From: Bradyrhizobium macuxiense
GTDB lineage: Bacteria; Pseudomonadota; Alphaproteobacteria; Rhizobiales; Xanthobacteraceae
Reading direction: 5' to 3'
Length of the DNA stretch: 64,000 nucleotides
Assembly: GCF_007993935.1 (NCBI RefSeq)
Contig: NZ_VITY01000004.1
Span: 578,766-642,765, forward strand
A program made the translations under genes and the position numbers. The first letter of the stretch is position 1, and each line of letters begins with the position of its first letter. A model generated the notes under the pieces. It searched no databases and had not been told where the DNA came from. It worked only from the letters and a program-made list of their open reading frames with translations. Below are positions 44,496-54,142 of the stretch, in pieces.

Positions 44496-45098
44496 TGATC
44501 AATTCCTTTATCGGGATCGTTCTTTGGACGTGACATAAGAACGGCCAAGCTTCTTCCCAAGAGTGCGGCATGCATGCCTCACAATCAGTTGTACCGGCCG
44601 TGATGTCCCTCACGGTTTTCGAGCCGCACGGCTTAGCCGCGTCGAATCGAAATCGTGTCGGACGGCTTGTTTGCACACCATGAGTTGGAAGAGATCGTGG
44701 CGTTTTGCATGCGGCTCATGCGCTCGTGATGATGCGAATGAGTTTGTGATTAATATCCATGCGGAGAGCCCGATTTGCCTTGATTTATAGGGTTTCTGAA
44801 CCGGCCGAGGCGCCTGCGTTAAGCCTTTCTTCACGGACGAGCAGCGCATCGACATGGATTCGCGCGCGGTGGGTGAGCGATGACATCGCTGTCATTGGCA
44901 GCAGATGGCAATGATGCTTCGTCATTGAAAGCGGACGCCTTGGCGGAGACGGAAGCCGCTGCATGGGCGGAAGACAATCCATCTCTTCTCGCGCGACACG
45001 GTGGATGATTTTGCTTCACGCTTCATCGTGCAGAGAAGAATCCGCTCGCGTCTCGTCGCGCGCGCCCATCGCGTCCACCGCATCCCGCCTCAACGTCC
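44496..45098. other. Long intergenic region with one possible small ORF
   Basis: About 600 bp with mixed base composition and several short frames on both strands that look random. The best candidate inside is the 42-codon frame at 44880-45008. No repeat family, hairpin terminator or tRNA is seen. Confidence 0.45.
44880..45008 (+). CDS. Possible 42-residue acidic peptide
   Basis: ATG 44880 to TGA 45008 encodes 42 residues, Ala/Asp/Glu-rich, ending AEDNPSLLARHGG. A weak GGTGAG precedes the start. No family is recognised. It is listed because the composition is more protein-like than neighbouring frames, but it may be chance. Confidence 0.22.
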   Translation: MTSLSLAADGNDASSLKADALAETEAAAWAEDNPSLLARHGG

Positions 45099-47489
45099 GT
45101 GACGATCGCGATACGTCTCTCTCAGAGGAGGCGGGACGAGTTGCTTGTACCGGTGAGTTGGGGGGAGGAATATTTTCTTCGCGAGGACTGGACAGGATGT
45201 GCCGCCTTGAAAAGACGGGTGAAATTCGCGTTCTCGCGCAAGCCCTCTGCGCGCCAGCGCACCGTTAACTCACGGGAGTTGCAACAGCTTGCCACGGCAA
45301 CCGAACTTCGGCACCATGCCGCCGCGGCGTGTCCCGGCAGGTTGTGGGATCGCGGGCGGGCTCCGGGTGAGCCGATTTTGTTTGGCAGTTTTGTCTTGAG
45401 TGACCTTGCGACCGATTCCCCGCTTCAGATCGTGGAGGGCGTGGCGCGCGAACGCGGTGGCTTCTGGCGCCGCGTGACGGCGTTCGCGATCGATCTTGCC
45501 ATCGCAACCTTGTTGCTCCAGGTGCTGGCGTTTGCGTTATATCCCGCGACCGGCGGGCGCGTGCAATTTCCCGGCGGCTTCATGCTGCTCACTTGCGACA
45601 AGCTCGCGGCTGTCCCCGCCGGCTTCGAGGTCCCGACCGATTTCGTTCCCACCGCGATCTCGGATTGCCGGCAGGGCTTGTTCCAGCTGACTTCGGCACG
45701 CGTCCTGTACCTGACGAAGGTTACGCAGAATGGCGGTTTCACCACAACAAGGCAGATCACTTACCTGCGCGATGCCGAGGGCAAGCCGGTCGCGGAGCCG
45801 ATCCTCGGCCTGTTCTGGCTGCCGCTGTTCTTCGTGCTGCGCCTGTTGTTCGATCGCCGGGGCGGCACGCCGGGCCGCCGGCTGCTCGGTCTTCGTCTCG
45901 CTGACGCCGCACATCCGCCACCGTCAAGCGCGGTGCTGCGCCGCTATCTGATGCAGGCGCTGCCGCTCGCACCCTACGTCGCCGGGCCGCTGCTGCTATC
46001 CCAGTTCGGGGTGCGCATCACACCGCTCGGCGAGGCCTGGTGGATGGTGATGATCCTGCCCACGATGTGCGGCGGCATCGGCGCGCTGATCGCGCTGCAT
46101 CACGTGATCTATCGCAAGGAGGCCTTCTACGATTCGTTTGCGCAGACCAGTGTGCTGCGGATCGATGGCGCCAATGCCGTGGTGCGGTCCGCCGCCGTGC
46201 TACCGTTGCTACCGCCGCCCTTGCCCGGCGTCGTGCCCGATCAAGTCGAACCTGCTCTGCGCGATGTGTCTGATCAGGCCGAGCAGGCCGTTGCCGATGC
46301 ATTGGACGTTGCGCAGGCGAGTGCCGCTGCGCCGCGGCCCTCCATGGCGCTGCCGCCGCCCTTGCCGCGGCGGGCCAATTACCTCGTGCGGCACTGGCGC
46401 GGCGAGCTGTCGCTGCCGGTCTCCTATTGGGTCAACGGCACCGCGCTCGGCGCCGGCCTTGGCGTTGCGATCGCCGTGGTCGGCCACCTGCTCAACGAGC
46501 GCGGCAGCGAATATCTGGTGTTGTGGCTGGTCTCGGTGATCGCGATCTGGGCGTCGATCGTGCTGTTGCGAATCTGGGTCACGGTCGGCGTCTGGCGCGC
46601 GGCGTCGCGCTACCAGGCGCGCGGCAAGTCTTTTTGGGGCGGCGCAGCCAAAGTCGTCTCCGCACTCGGCATGGTGTATGTCGCCTACAGCTGCGCATTC
46701 GTCGGGGCCCCGCAGATCGCAGGTGTCTACGAGATTGTCGCGGGCGATGCGCGCGTTGGACCGCATCAGTTCCGTGTGCTGGCAGACGGCCGCGGGTTGG
46801 AATTCACTGGCGGTATCACCTTCGGCGTTGCCCGCGAGCTTGAGACCTTCCTCAACGCAATGGGCAGCCTCAGGACGGTGCAACTCAACTCGATCGGCGG
46901 ACGCATGCGCGAGGCGCAAAAGATGTCCGACCTGATCAAGGCGCGCGGACTCACCACGTATGTGACGCAGAGCTGTCTCTCGGCCTGCACCGTGGTGTTC
47001 CTTGGCGGCAAGGAGCGCGTGCTGCTTGCGAAAAGCGGCAAGCTTGGTTTTCACCAGACCTCGTTTCGCGGCATGACCGCGCTCGACCGCCAGGTTGCCA
47101 TCGAGACCGAAATCGTGCGGTTGCAGGGCTTCGGTCTCAGCCGTGCATTCGCCGAGCGCGTCACCGCGACGCCACCAAGCGGCATGTGGTATCCCGACCA
47201 GGATGAACTGCTGCGCGAAAAGGTGGCGACGCGGCTGTATATTCCACAATCGAAGAAACCTGCGGGCGGAAGCGCGCCAGCTGCGACTGCTACGCCACAA
47301 GCATCTGCAACAGACGGCAGCGCGACGGCCGCTGGCGGAGATCGCGTCTTCCCGACGCCAGGCCAGCCACTACAGATGGAATCCGGCACCTACCAGACCG
47401 GCCGTGCGTTCATTCCGGCAGAGGTGATGAAGCGGCTGACGGCCAAGCCGGCTGCGAAGACGACGACGACCGAGGCGCAGAAGAACTGA
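45099..47489 (+). CDS. RDD-domain membrane protein fused to a ClpP-like periplasmic domain
   Basis: Up to 796 residues; the first ~110 are unconserved and the true start may be later (for example a TTG or GTG near 45396-45440). Residues about 120-330 are an RDD membrane domain (GFWRRVTAFAIDLAIATLLLQ, RRGGTPGRRLLGLRL). A Pro-rich linker and two or three more membrane segments (about 450-530) follow. Residues 540-705 form a ClpP-like domain of the COG3904 type: FRVLADGRGLEFTGGI, LNSIGG, QSCLSACTVVFLGG (possible Ser near 623) and KLGFHQTSF (His near 650). The tail is low-complexity. The ClpP-like part could face the periplasm. Function unknown. Confidence 0.8.
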   Translation: MTIAIRLSQRRRDELLVPVSWGEEYFLREDWTGCAALKRRVKFAFSRKPSARQRTVNSRELQQLATATELRHHAAAACPGRLWDRGRAPGEPILFGSFVLSDLATDSPLQIVEGVARERGGFWRRVTAFAIDLAIATLLLQVLAFALYPATGGRVQFPGGFMLLTCDKLAAVPAGFEVPTDFVPTAISDCRQGLFQLTSARVLYLTKVTQNGGFTTTRQITYLRDAEGKPVAEPILGLFWLPLFFVLRLLFDRRGGTPGRRLLGLRLADAAHPPPSSAVLRRYLMQALPLAPYVAGPLLLSQFGVRITPLGEAWWMVMILPTMCGGIGALIALHHVIYRKEAFYDSFAQTSVLRIDGANAVVRSAAVLPLLPPPLPGVVPDQVEPALRDVSDQAEQAVADALDVAQASAAAPRPSMALPPPLPRRANYLVRHWRGELSLPVSYWVNGTALGAGLGVAIAVVGHLLNERGSEYLVLWLVSVIAIWASIVLLRIWVTVGVWRAASRYQARGKSFWGGAAKVVSALGMVYVAYSCAFVGAPQIAGVYEIVAGDARVGPHQFRVLADGRGLEFTGGITFGVARELETFLNAMGSLRTVQLNSIGGRMREAQKMSDLIKARGLTTYVTQSCLSACTVVFLGGKERVLLAKSGKLGFHQTSFRGMTALDRQVAIETEIVRLQGFGLSRAFAERVTATPPSGMWYPDQDELLREKVATRLYIPQSKKPAGGSAPAATATPQASATDGSATAAGGDRVFPTPGQPLQMESGTYQTGRAFIPAEVMKRLTAKPAAKTTTTEAQKN

Positions 47490-47530
47490 AGCACCGTCTC
47501 ACGACTGTGGTTCGACTCGGCCCAACGAAA

Positions 47531-47560
47531 ACGGCCGGGTCATCGACCCGGCCGTTCAAA
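47531..47560 (-). terminator. Intrinsic terminator of rpmB, possibly bidirectional
   Basis: An 11-bp stem ACGGCCGGGTC/GACCCGGCCGT with an ATC loop. On the minus strand it is followed by TTTTCG, fitting rpmB, whose stop is ~35 bp away. It may also stop the convergent RDD gene. Confidence 0.7.
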
Positions 47561-47594
47561 ATTCTCTTCGCGAATTCCGCTCTCGCAGCTTCGC

Positions 47595-47903
47595 TCAGCT
47601 CGCCTTCTTCACCGGCGCCGGCTTGCCGACCTTCTTCTCGATCGCGCGCTTCAGTTCGAGGGCGCGGGGCGAGAGCACGTCGGCCTTGGCCTTGAGCAGG
47701 TAGGCGTCGAGGCCGCCATTGTGGTCGACGCTCTTCAGCGCATTGGTCGAGACGCGCAGGCGCACGTTGCGGCCGAGCGCATCCGAGATGAAGGTCACGT
47801 TGGCCAGGTTCGGCAGGAAGCGCCGCTTGGTCTTGATGTTCGAGTGGCTCACCTTGTGGCCCGTCTGGGGGCCCTTGGCCGTCAGTTCGCAGCGCCGGGA
47901 CAT
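47595..47903 (-). CDS. rpmB: 50S ribosomal protein L28
   Basis: 102 residues, the alphaproteobacterial length. [33 protein letters not shown] is the characteristic start, and [23 protein letters not shown] the central part. AAAAGGA lies just upstream of the ATG. It has its own promoter (48004-48032) and terminator. Confidence 0.98.
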   Translation of the reverse strand: MSRRCELTAKGPQTGHKVSHSNIKTKRRFLPNLANVTFISDALGRNVRLRVSTNALKSVDHNGGLDAYLLKAKADVLSPRALELKRAIEKKVGKPAPVKKAS

Positions 47904-48003
47904 CTTACAAAATCCTTTTCCATCCCCGCCTCTCTGTCAGGCGTGCATTCGCACGGCCCGCGCGGGGGTTTTGAATTCGCGTCCATTTTCCAGGAACCGC
48001 GGG

Positions 48004-48032
48004 TGTATAGGGGGAGATCGCCCAAGCGTCAA
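48004..48032 (-). promoter_or_regulatory. Predicted promoter of rpmB
   Basis: On the minus strand TTGACG (48032-48027) and TATACA (48009-48004) are separated by exactly 17 bp, about 100 bp upstream of the rpmB start. This is the best housekeeping-sigma match noticed in the window. Confidence 0.65.
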
Positions 48033-48235
48033 GATTATATCGCCGCATGGCGCTACCGGAGAATGCCGGTTCATAAGCCGTTCCAGCCACTTAACAGCTG
48101 AAATGGCAACCATATAAAGGGCGTATTCGGCTGCAAGTCTTGGTTCCATAAGAGATGCGCACGTTGTCCGGCCGAATTGAAGGACCAAGCGGACAACGAA
48201 CAGAGCGCCGATAGCAGGACCGTCAGGTAGGTTAA

Positions 48236-49087
48236 GTGACCACCGCCATTGCCATTTTGCCCCCGCTCGGCCGGCTCCTCGGCCTGTGCGCGGGTGCCTT
48301 GCTGCTGTTTTGTGCCGAGCGCGCCAGCGCGCAGGGGCGGCTCGACGCCCAGTATGAGGCGACCTTGGCCGGTATCCCGGTCGGCAAGGGCAGCTGGACC
48401 ATCGAAATCGGCGACGACAGCTTCTCGGCCGCAGCCCAGGGCGGCACCGCGGGCCTCCTGAAGGCGTTTTCCGGCGGCACCGGCGCGGGGGCCTCGCAGG
48501 GCCGTGTCGTCAACGGTTCGCTGGTGGCCTCCTCCTACACCGCGACCACCACCACCTCGAAGAAGTCCGAGACGATCCGGATGGTGCTCGCCAATGGCGG
48601 CATCAAGGAATCCGCGATCGAGCCCGAGCCGCCGGTCGATGCCGACCGCCTGCCGGTGACCGAGGCGCAGAAGAAGAACGTGTTCGATCCGATGACCGGC
48701 TCGTTCCTGCGCGCGCCCGGCAATGCCGAATTGATGAGCCCGGACGTCTGCCGCACCGGCGCCGGCGTGTTCGACGGCCGCATGCGCTACGACCTCAAGC
48801 TGGATTTCAAGCGGGTCGAGATCGTCAAGGCCGAGCGCGGCTATCACGGCCCGGCGCTGGTCTGCGCGCTCTATTTCGTGCCGATCTCGGGCTACATCCC
48901 GGATCGCCCCGTCATCAAATACCTCGCCGCCCAGCGCAACATCGAGATCGCCTTCGTGCCGATCGCAGGCACCCGCCTGCTGGTGCCGTTCCGCATGACG
49001 ATCCCGACCCCGCTCGGCCAGGCCATGCTGGAAGCCACCTCGTTCGTCACCACAGCCGCGCCGCCGCGCGTGGCGAAGACGCAGTAG
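48236..49087 (+). CDS. DUF3108-like secreted protein
   Basis: 283 residues from GTG 48236. A signal peptide ends near ASAQGRL (about residue 33). The mature sequence YEATLAGIPVGKGSWTIEIGDDSFSAAAQG resembles the DUF3108 beta-rich domain found in periplasmic proteins, and later strands include DLKLDFKRVEIVKAERGYHGPALVCALYFVPISGYIPDRP. Function unknown. It is divergent from rpmB. Confidence 0.82.
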   Translation: MTTAIAILPPLGRLLGLCAGALLLFCAERASAQGRLDAQYEATLAGIPVGKGSWTIEIGDDSFSAAAQGGTAGLLKAFSGGTGAGASQGRVVNGSLVASSYTATTTTSKKSETIRMVLANGGIKESAIEPEPPVDADRLPVTEAQKKNVFDPMTGSFLRAPGNAELMSPDVCRTGAGVFDGRMRYDLKLDFKRVEIVKAERGYHGPALVCALYFVPISGYIPDRPVIKYLAAQRNIEIAFVPIAGTRLLVPFRMTIPTPLGQAMLEATSFVTTAAPPRVAKTQ

Positions 49088-49141
49088 CCCCTTCACCTCT
49101 CCTTGTTGGAGAAGGTGCTTTGGAGGCGTTGTGCGGCGCTT

Positions 49142-49226
49142 GTAGCCCGGATGGAGCGAAGCGAAATCCGGGGCGTCTATCCGCGGATCAACTGTCCCGG
49201 ATTATGCTTCGCTCCATCCGGGCTAC
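49142..49226. repeat. Palindromic intergenic repeat, family A copy 3
   Basis: GTAGCCCGGATGGAGCGAAG with AAATCCGGG is mirrored by CCCGGATTATGC and GCTCCATCCGGGCTAC. It is a well-preserved copy. Confidence 0.87.
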
Positions 49227-49564
49227 GCAGTGCTGGCGACGGTCCGGGGCATGCAACAAACGTCATGGAATCCAGTTGACTCTTGCCCGCTTCTGATTCG
49301 ACTCGGCCCCCCTGGAACTTAAGGAATTCAGTCCGCATATCCCCTGCTTGTGGAGCCCTCTCAAACTTGATCTAGTGCCGCCGCCTTGGACTCCGCCGAG
49401 ATGTTGCGGTGAACGTTTCGGGCCTGGAATGGAGTCAGCGATTCGGCCGCGATTCGTTCTAGACTCGTTCCAGAGCTTAAGGGCGGCGCCAAAAGCGTCG
49501 CATTGTGAGACAGATTTTGCGAAAGGATGCGTGCAGGAGTGAAGACCGAGGCGTCAGTCTTTCA
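49227..49564. other. Intergenic region between two repeats
   Basis: About 340 bp between the family A and family C repeats. No credible gene, promoter or hairpin was seen; the short frames present look random. Confidence 0.5.
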
Positions 49565-49702
49565 CCGTCACCCTGAGGAGGCCGCGGAGCGGCCGTCTCG
49601 AAGGGCGACGGCCCACCTGTCTTGGCTAGCGGATCGCCACGTGTGGAAATATCTCGGCCGTGCATCCTTCGAGACGCGCTGACGCGCTCCTCAGGATGAC
49701 GG
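49565..49702. repeat. Palindromic intergenic repeat, family C copy 2
   Basis: CCGTCACCCTGAGGAGGCCG with GTCTCGAAGGGCGACGG is mirrored by CCGTGCATCCTTCGAGACGC and GCGCTCCTCAGGATGACGGG, with about 45 bp of unique spacer. Confidence 0.82.
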
Positions 49703-49758
49703 GACGGACATCACGCCAGCTCTGACCGCAGCAACAATTCAAGAAACACCTGCAAAAA

Positions 49759-52700
49759 ATGGTTTTCTCAACTTCGTTCGGAAATGACCGCGTGCCCGGT
49801 GCGGGCGTCACCGCAGTGCTCGGGCCGACCAACACCGGCAAGACGCATCTCGCCATCGAGCGCATGCTGGCGCATTCGTCCGGCCTGATCGGGCTGCCGC
49901 TGCGGCTGCTCGCGCGCGAGGTCTACAACAAGATCGTCGATCGCGCCGGCGTCAACAACGTCGCGCTGGTGACCGGCGAGGAGAAGATCAAGCCGAAGGC
50001 GCCGCGCTTCTGGGTCTCCACCGTCGAGGCGATGCCGCGCGATCTCGATGTATCTTTTCTCGCGGTCGACGAGATCCAGATCGCCGCAGATCTCGAGCGC
50101 GGGCATGTCTTCACCGACCGCATCCTCAATCGCCGCGGCCGCGACGAGACGCTGCTGCTCGGCGCTGCGACGATGCGCCCCATGATCGAGCGGCTGCTGC
50201 CGGGCGCCTCGATCATCACGCGGCCAAGGCTGTCGCAGCTCGAATTCGCCGGCGACCGCAAGATCACGCGGCAGCCGCGACGCACCGCAATCGTCGCGTT
50301 CTCCGCCGACGAAGTCTACGCGATCGCCGAATTGATCCGCCGCCAGCATGGCGGCGCGGCCGTGGTGCTGGGCTCGCTCTCGCCCCGCACGCGCAATGCG
50401 CAGGTCGCGATGTTCCAGAACGGCGATGTCGATTATCTCGTCGCCACCGACGCGGTCGGCATGGGGCTCAATCTCGACGTCGATCACGTCGCCTTCGCCT
50501 CCGACCGCAAATATGACGGCTACCAGTTCCGCCGGCTGACGCCGGCCGAATTCGCCCAGATCGCCGGCCGTGCCGGGCGCGCAACGCGCAACGGCACCTT
50601 CGGCACGACCGGACGCTGCGCGCCGTTCGAGCCGGAGCTCGTCAATGCGCTGCAGAACCACACCTTCGACAGCGTGAAGATGCTGCAATGGCGCAACGCC
50701 AAGCTCGATTTCTCCTCGCTCGGCGCGTTGCAGGTGTCGCTGGCGCTGTCGCCCAATCATGAGGCACTGACGCGGGCCCCGGTCGCCGAGGACCTGCGCG
50801 TGCTCGAGCATGTCGCGCGCGACGCCGAGGTGCGCCAATGGGCGCATGGGGCCAAAGCCGTGGAGCGGCTGTGGGAGGCCTGCCAGGTTCCGGACTACCG
50901 AAAACTGTCGCCGGCCGCCCATGCCGAACTCGTGACCACGCTGTATGGCTTCCTGATGCAAAAGGGTCGTATCCCTGACGCATGGTTTGCCGCCCAGGTC
51001 GACCAGGCCAACCGGACCGATGGCGATATCGACACGCTATCGGGCCGGATCGCGCAGATCCGGACCTGGACCTTTGTTGCCAACCGGCCGGACTGGCTCT
51101 ACGACCCGGACCATTGGCAGGGGATCACGCGCGAGCTCGAAAATAAATTATCCGATGCGCTGCATGAACGGCTCACGGAGCGTTTCGTTGACAGGCGGAC
51201 CAGTGTATTGATGCGCCGCCTGCGGGAGAACTCAGTTTTGAATACGGAAATTGGCAAGACCGGTGAAGTGATCGTGGAAGGCCATGTGATCGGCCGGCTC
51301 GATGGTTTCACCTTCGCACCTGATGCGGCCGAGGCCGGCAGCGACGCCAAGGCGCTGCAAGCCGCCGCCCAGCAGGTGCTGGCGCGCGAGATCGATACGC
51401 GTGCCGAGAAGCTGGGTGCGGCCCCCGACGAGCAGTTCGTGCTGACCTCCGACGGCACCATCCGCTGGACCGGCGATGCGGTCGCCAAGCTGGTCGCGGC
51501 CGACGACGCGCTGCATCCGCGCCTGCGTATCATTTCCGACGAGCGGCTGACCGGCGCGTCGCGCGAGGCCGTGCAGACGAGGCTCGACCTCTGGCTCAAG
51601 ACGCATATCGAGAAGCTGCTGGGGCCGCTGTTCGAACTGTCCAAGGCCGAGGATTTGCAGGGCATCGCCCGCGGCATCGCCTTCCAGCTCGTCGAGGCGC
51701 TCGGCGTGCTCGAGCGCAGCAAGATCGCGGCCGAGATGAAGGATCTCGACCAGCCCTCGCGCGCGGCGCTGCGCAAATACGGCGTGCGGTTCGGCGCCTA
51801 CCACATCTATTTCCCGCAGCTTTTGAAGCCCGCGGCGCGCTCGCTGGCCTCGCTGCTGTGGGCCGAGAAGCAGAGCAATGTCGACATGGCTGCGCTGTCG
51901 AATGTGCAGCATCTGGCGAGTAGCGGCCGCACCTCGTTCCCGGTCGACAAGACGTTGCCGCGCGATGGCTATCGCGTGCTCGGCTATCGCCAGTGCGGCG
52001 AGCGCGCGGTGCGCGTCGACATCCTGGAGCGGCTGGCCGACCTGATCCGCCCGGCGCTGGCCTGGCGCGAGACCTCGCCGGGCGAGAAGCCCGCGGGTGC
52101 GTTCGACGGCCGCGGCTTTGTCGTGACCCAGGCGATGACCTCGCTGACCGGATCCGCCGGCGAGGACTTCGCCTCGATCCTGCGCGCGCTCGGTTACCGC
52201 ATGGACCGCCGTCCGCCGCTGCCGCCGAAGCCTGTCGAGGCCGCGCCGGTTGAGGCCGTGCCCGCCGAGACAACCGAGACGGTCGCCGCCGACACGCCGC
52301 CCGTCGAGGCGGCATCCGATGCCGCCGTGGATGCGCCGGTCGATACGGCCGCCGAGGTCGTTGCGGATGCGCCGGAAGCTGCCACCGATCAGCTGGTCTC
52401 CGGCGATCCCGCACCATCGGCCGCGCTGCTGCCCGATGTCGGCTTTGCCGAGGTGGCGTCCAGCGAAGCGACGCCCGTGGTCGTCGAGATGACGCCTGTG
52501 GTCGTCGAGATGACGCCCGTGGTCGTCGAGACCAGGCCCGAGCCGGTGGCGGAGGTTGCCGCTGCCGCCGCAGAACCCGCTCCTGAGGCGCCCGCTGCTG
52601 AAGCCGTAGCCGACGAGCCCGCGCCTGCCGCGGAAGCCGCTGCGGAGACGACGTCCGAGGCCACCGCCGAAGCGCCCGCGGAGGCCGCGAGCGCTGATGC

Positions 52701-53313
52701 TGCACCAGCTGACGCCGCCACTGCCGAGGCCGCTCCCGCGCCTGCGGAGACGCCGGCCGAGCCGCAACTGGTCGAAGTCTGGCGTCCCGGCGGCCGCTCC
52801 GACGAGCGCCGTCCGCATCATCGCGGCCACGATCGCAACCGCGGCCGCCATCAGGGCAAGCCGGCCGAGGGCGCACAGGCCACGGAAGGCGGCGGCGAGG
52901 GCGAGAAGCGCGAGCATCATCGCCGTCCACGCCGTCACCAGGATTTCCGCGTGCCGCGTCCCGGCGCGCCGGCCGATGCGACCCCAACCGCGGCCGCGCC
53001 TGCCGATGGCGCACCGGCGCGCGAGGATCGCGGCCAGCGCCGCGAACGCTTCGAGGGCAAGGGCCGCGATCGCGACAACGAGCGGCGCCGCGACAACAAG
53101 TTCGGCGGCGGCGATCGCAAGGGCGAGCGCGGTGACCGTGACCGCGGCGGCCGCGATTTCGGCAAGGGCGGCCGCGACAAGCGCGAGAGCGGCCCGTCGC
53201 ACCGGCCCTACGCCTCGAGCGCGCCGCGCGAGCGTGACCGGCCGATCGATCCGAATTCGCCATTCGCCAAGCTCGCTGCCCTGAAGGAGCAGCTCGCGGG
53301 CCGGAAGGAATAG
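49759..53313 (+). CDS. Suv3-like DEAD/DExH helicase with long disordered tail
   Basis: 1184 residues. Residues 1-420 are a superfamily 2 helicase of the Suv3 type: Walker A GPTNTGKT (22-29), DEIQ as motif II (FLAVDEIQIAADLERG) and motif VI QIAGRAGRATRNG. A middle region (about 420-815) ends in a helical domain. From ~815 on, the protein is low-complexity: Ala/Glu/Pro/Val-rich, with three tandem copies of a VVVEMTP-like heptad, then Arg/Gly/Asp-rich from ~1010. Suv3 relatives unwind RNA in the degradosome; basic RG tails often bind RNA. It is followed 9 bp later by an S4 RNA-binding protein. Confidence 0.92.
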   Translation: MVFSTSFGNDRVPGAGVTAVLGPTNTGKTHLAIERMLAHSSGLIGLPLRLLAREVYNKIVDRAGVNNVALVTGEEKIKPKAPRFWVSTVEAMPRDLDVSFLAVDEIQIAADLERGHVFTDRILNRRGRDETLLLGAATMRPMIERLLPGASIITRPRLSQLEFAGDRKITRQPRRTAIVAFSADEVYAIAELIRRQHGGAAVVLGSLSPRTRNAQVAMFQNGDVDYLVATDAVGMGLNLDVDHVAFASDRKYDGYQFRRLTPAEFAQIAGRAGRATRNGTFGTTGRCAPFEPELVNALQNHTFDSVKMLQWRNAKLDFSSLGALQVSLALSPNHEALTRAPVAEDLRVLEHVARDAEVRQWAHGAKAVERLWEACQVPDYRKLSPAAHAELVTTLYGFLMQKGRIPDAWFAAQVDQANRTDGDIDTLSGRIAQIRTWTFVANRPDWLYDPDHWQGITRELENKLSDALHERLTERFVDRRTSVLMRRLRENSVLNTEIGKTGEVIVEGHVIGRLDGFTFAPDAAEAGSDAKALQAAAQQVLAREIDTRAEKLGAAPDEQFVLTSDGTIRWTGDAVAKLVAADDALHPRLRIISDERLTGASREAVQTRLDLWLKTHIEKLLGPLFELSKAEDLQGIARGIAFQLVEALGVLERSKIAAEMKDLDQPSRAALRKYGVRFGAYHIYFPQLLKPAARSLASLLWAEKQSNVDMAALSNVQHLASSGRTSFPVDKTLPRDGYRVLGYRQCGERAVRVDILERLADLIRPALAWRETSPGEKPAGAFDGRGFVVTQAMTSLTGSAGEDFASILRALGYRMDRRPPLPPKPVEAAPVEAVPAETTETVAADTPPVEAASDAAVDAPVDTAAEVVADAPEAATDQLVSGDPAPSAALLPDVGFAEVASSEATPVVVEMTPVVVEMTPVVVETRPEPVAEVAAAAAEPAPEAPAAEAVADEPAPAAEAAAETTSEATAEAPAEAASADAAPADAATAEAAPAPAETPAEPQLVEVWRPGGRSDERRPHHRGHDRNRGRHQGKPAEGAQATEGGGEGEKREHHRRPRRHQDFRVPRPGAPADATPTAAAPADGAPAREDRGQRRERFEGKGRDRDNERRRDNKFGGGDRKGERGDRDRGGRDFGKGGRDKRESGPSHRPYASSAPRERDRPIDPNSPFAKLAALKEQLAGRKE

Positions 53314-53322
53314 CTCAAACCT

Positions 53323-53607
53323 TTGGATCGACAGCGGCTCGACAAATGGCTGTGGCACGCGCGGGTGGTGAAGGCTCGCACCAGCGCGGCTGAACTCGTC
53401 GCGTCAGGTCACGTCCGCCTCAACGGCACGCGCGAGAAATCGCCGGGCCATGCGGTGAAGGTGGGAGATGTCATCACCGTCGCGCTCGACAACAGCGTCC
53501 GGGTGCTCAAGGTGATCGGCTTTGCCGAGCGGCGCGGCGATGCCGGTTCGGCGCGCGAGCTGTACGAGAATTTGCAGGCCGGCGATTTGCAAGCCGGTAA
53601 GGAGTAG
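53323..53607 (+). CDS. S4-domain RNA-binding protein (HslR-like)
   Basis: 94 residues from TTG 53323, which gives the usual start (M)DRQRLDKWLWHARVVKART. The S4 fold is visible (VASGHVRLNGTREKSPGHAVKVGDVITVAL), as in Hsp15, which binds blocked 50S subunits with peptidyl-tRNA. It follows the helicase after 9 bp and is very likely co-transcribed with it, a neighbourhood that repeats in alphaproteobacteria. Confidence 0.93.
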   Translation: MDRQRLDKWLWHARVVKARTSAAELVASGHVRLNGTREKSPGHAVKVGDVITVALDNSVRVLKVIGFAERRGDAGSARELYENLQAGDLQAGKE

Positions 53608-53632
53608 TTATCTCACGTTTGATATTTCGACC

Positions 53633-53682
53633 GGAGCATGATCCGGATCTGTGGGGCCGGACCGGCGATAGGATCATGCTCC
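53633..53682. repeat. Palindromic repeat, family E copy 1 (GGAGCATGATCC type)
   Basis: The perfect 12-bp arms GGAGCATGATCC and GGATCATGCTCC are separated by 26 bp, between the S4 gene and fdxA. Short frames across it are not real genes. Confidence 0.75.
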
Positions 53683-53803
53683 CAACAAAACCGGCTGGCA
53701 GGGTCGCCAGAACGCAGGTGTTTTTCGGGGCCGGCTTCCCTTGCGGCTCCGGTATTCCTGCGCTACGCAACCCCAGAAAAAGTGGATCGTTTCGGAGTTT
53801 TGG

Positions 53804-54142
53804 ATGACCTACGTCGTCACTGAAGCCTGCATCAAGTGCAAATATACCGACTGCGTCGAGGTCTGCCCCGTCGATTGCTTCTACGAGGGCGAGAACATGC
53901 TGGTCATCCATCCGGACGAATGCATCGATTGCGGCGTGTGCGAGCCGGAATGCCCGGCGGACGCCATCAAGCCGGACACCGAGCCGGGCCTGGAGAAGTG
54001 GCTCGAGGTCAACCGCGATTACGCCAAGAGCTGGCCGAACATCACCCAGAAGAAGGACTCGCCCGAAGACGCCAAGGAGTGGGAGGGCAAGGAAGGCAAG
54101 TTCGAGAAATATTTTTCCCCGAATCCGGGTAGCGGCGACTGA
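53804..54142 (+). CDS. fdxA: 7Fe (3Fe-4S/4Fe-4S) ferredoxin FdxA
   Basis: 112 residues from ATG 53804, with GGAG 6 bp upstream. The N-terminal Cys set [14 protein letters not shown] (Cys9, 12, 17, 21) and the second set [12 protein letters not shown] carry the two clusters of the Azotobacter-type ferredoxin. The C-terminal ~50 residues are typical of this group. It is a soluble one-electron carrier; its partner is unknown. Confidence 0.96.
   Translation: MTYVVTEACIKCKYTDCVEVCPVDCFYEGENMLVIHPDECIDCGVCEPECPADAIKPDTEPGLEKWLEVNRDYAKSWPNITQKKDSPEDAKEWEGKEGKFEKYFSPNPGSGD

Noticed and set aside
51232..53358. Long minus-strand frames opposite the helicase tail
   Set aside because: They mirror the Ala/Pro-rich coding repeats of the helicase, have low-complexity composition and no ribosome site.
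53619..53823. Short plus-strand frames between the S4 gene and fdxA
   Set aside because: They run through the family E palindrome and lack ribosome sites or conserved features.
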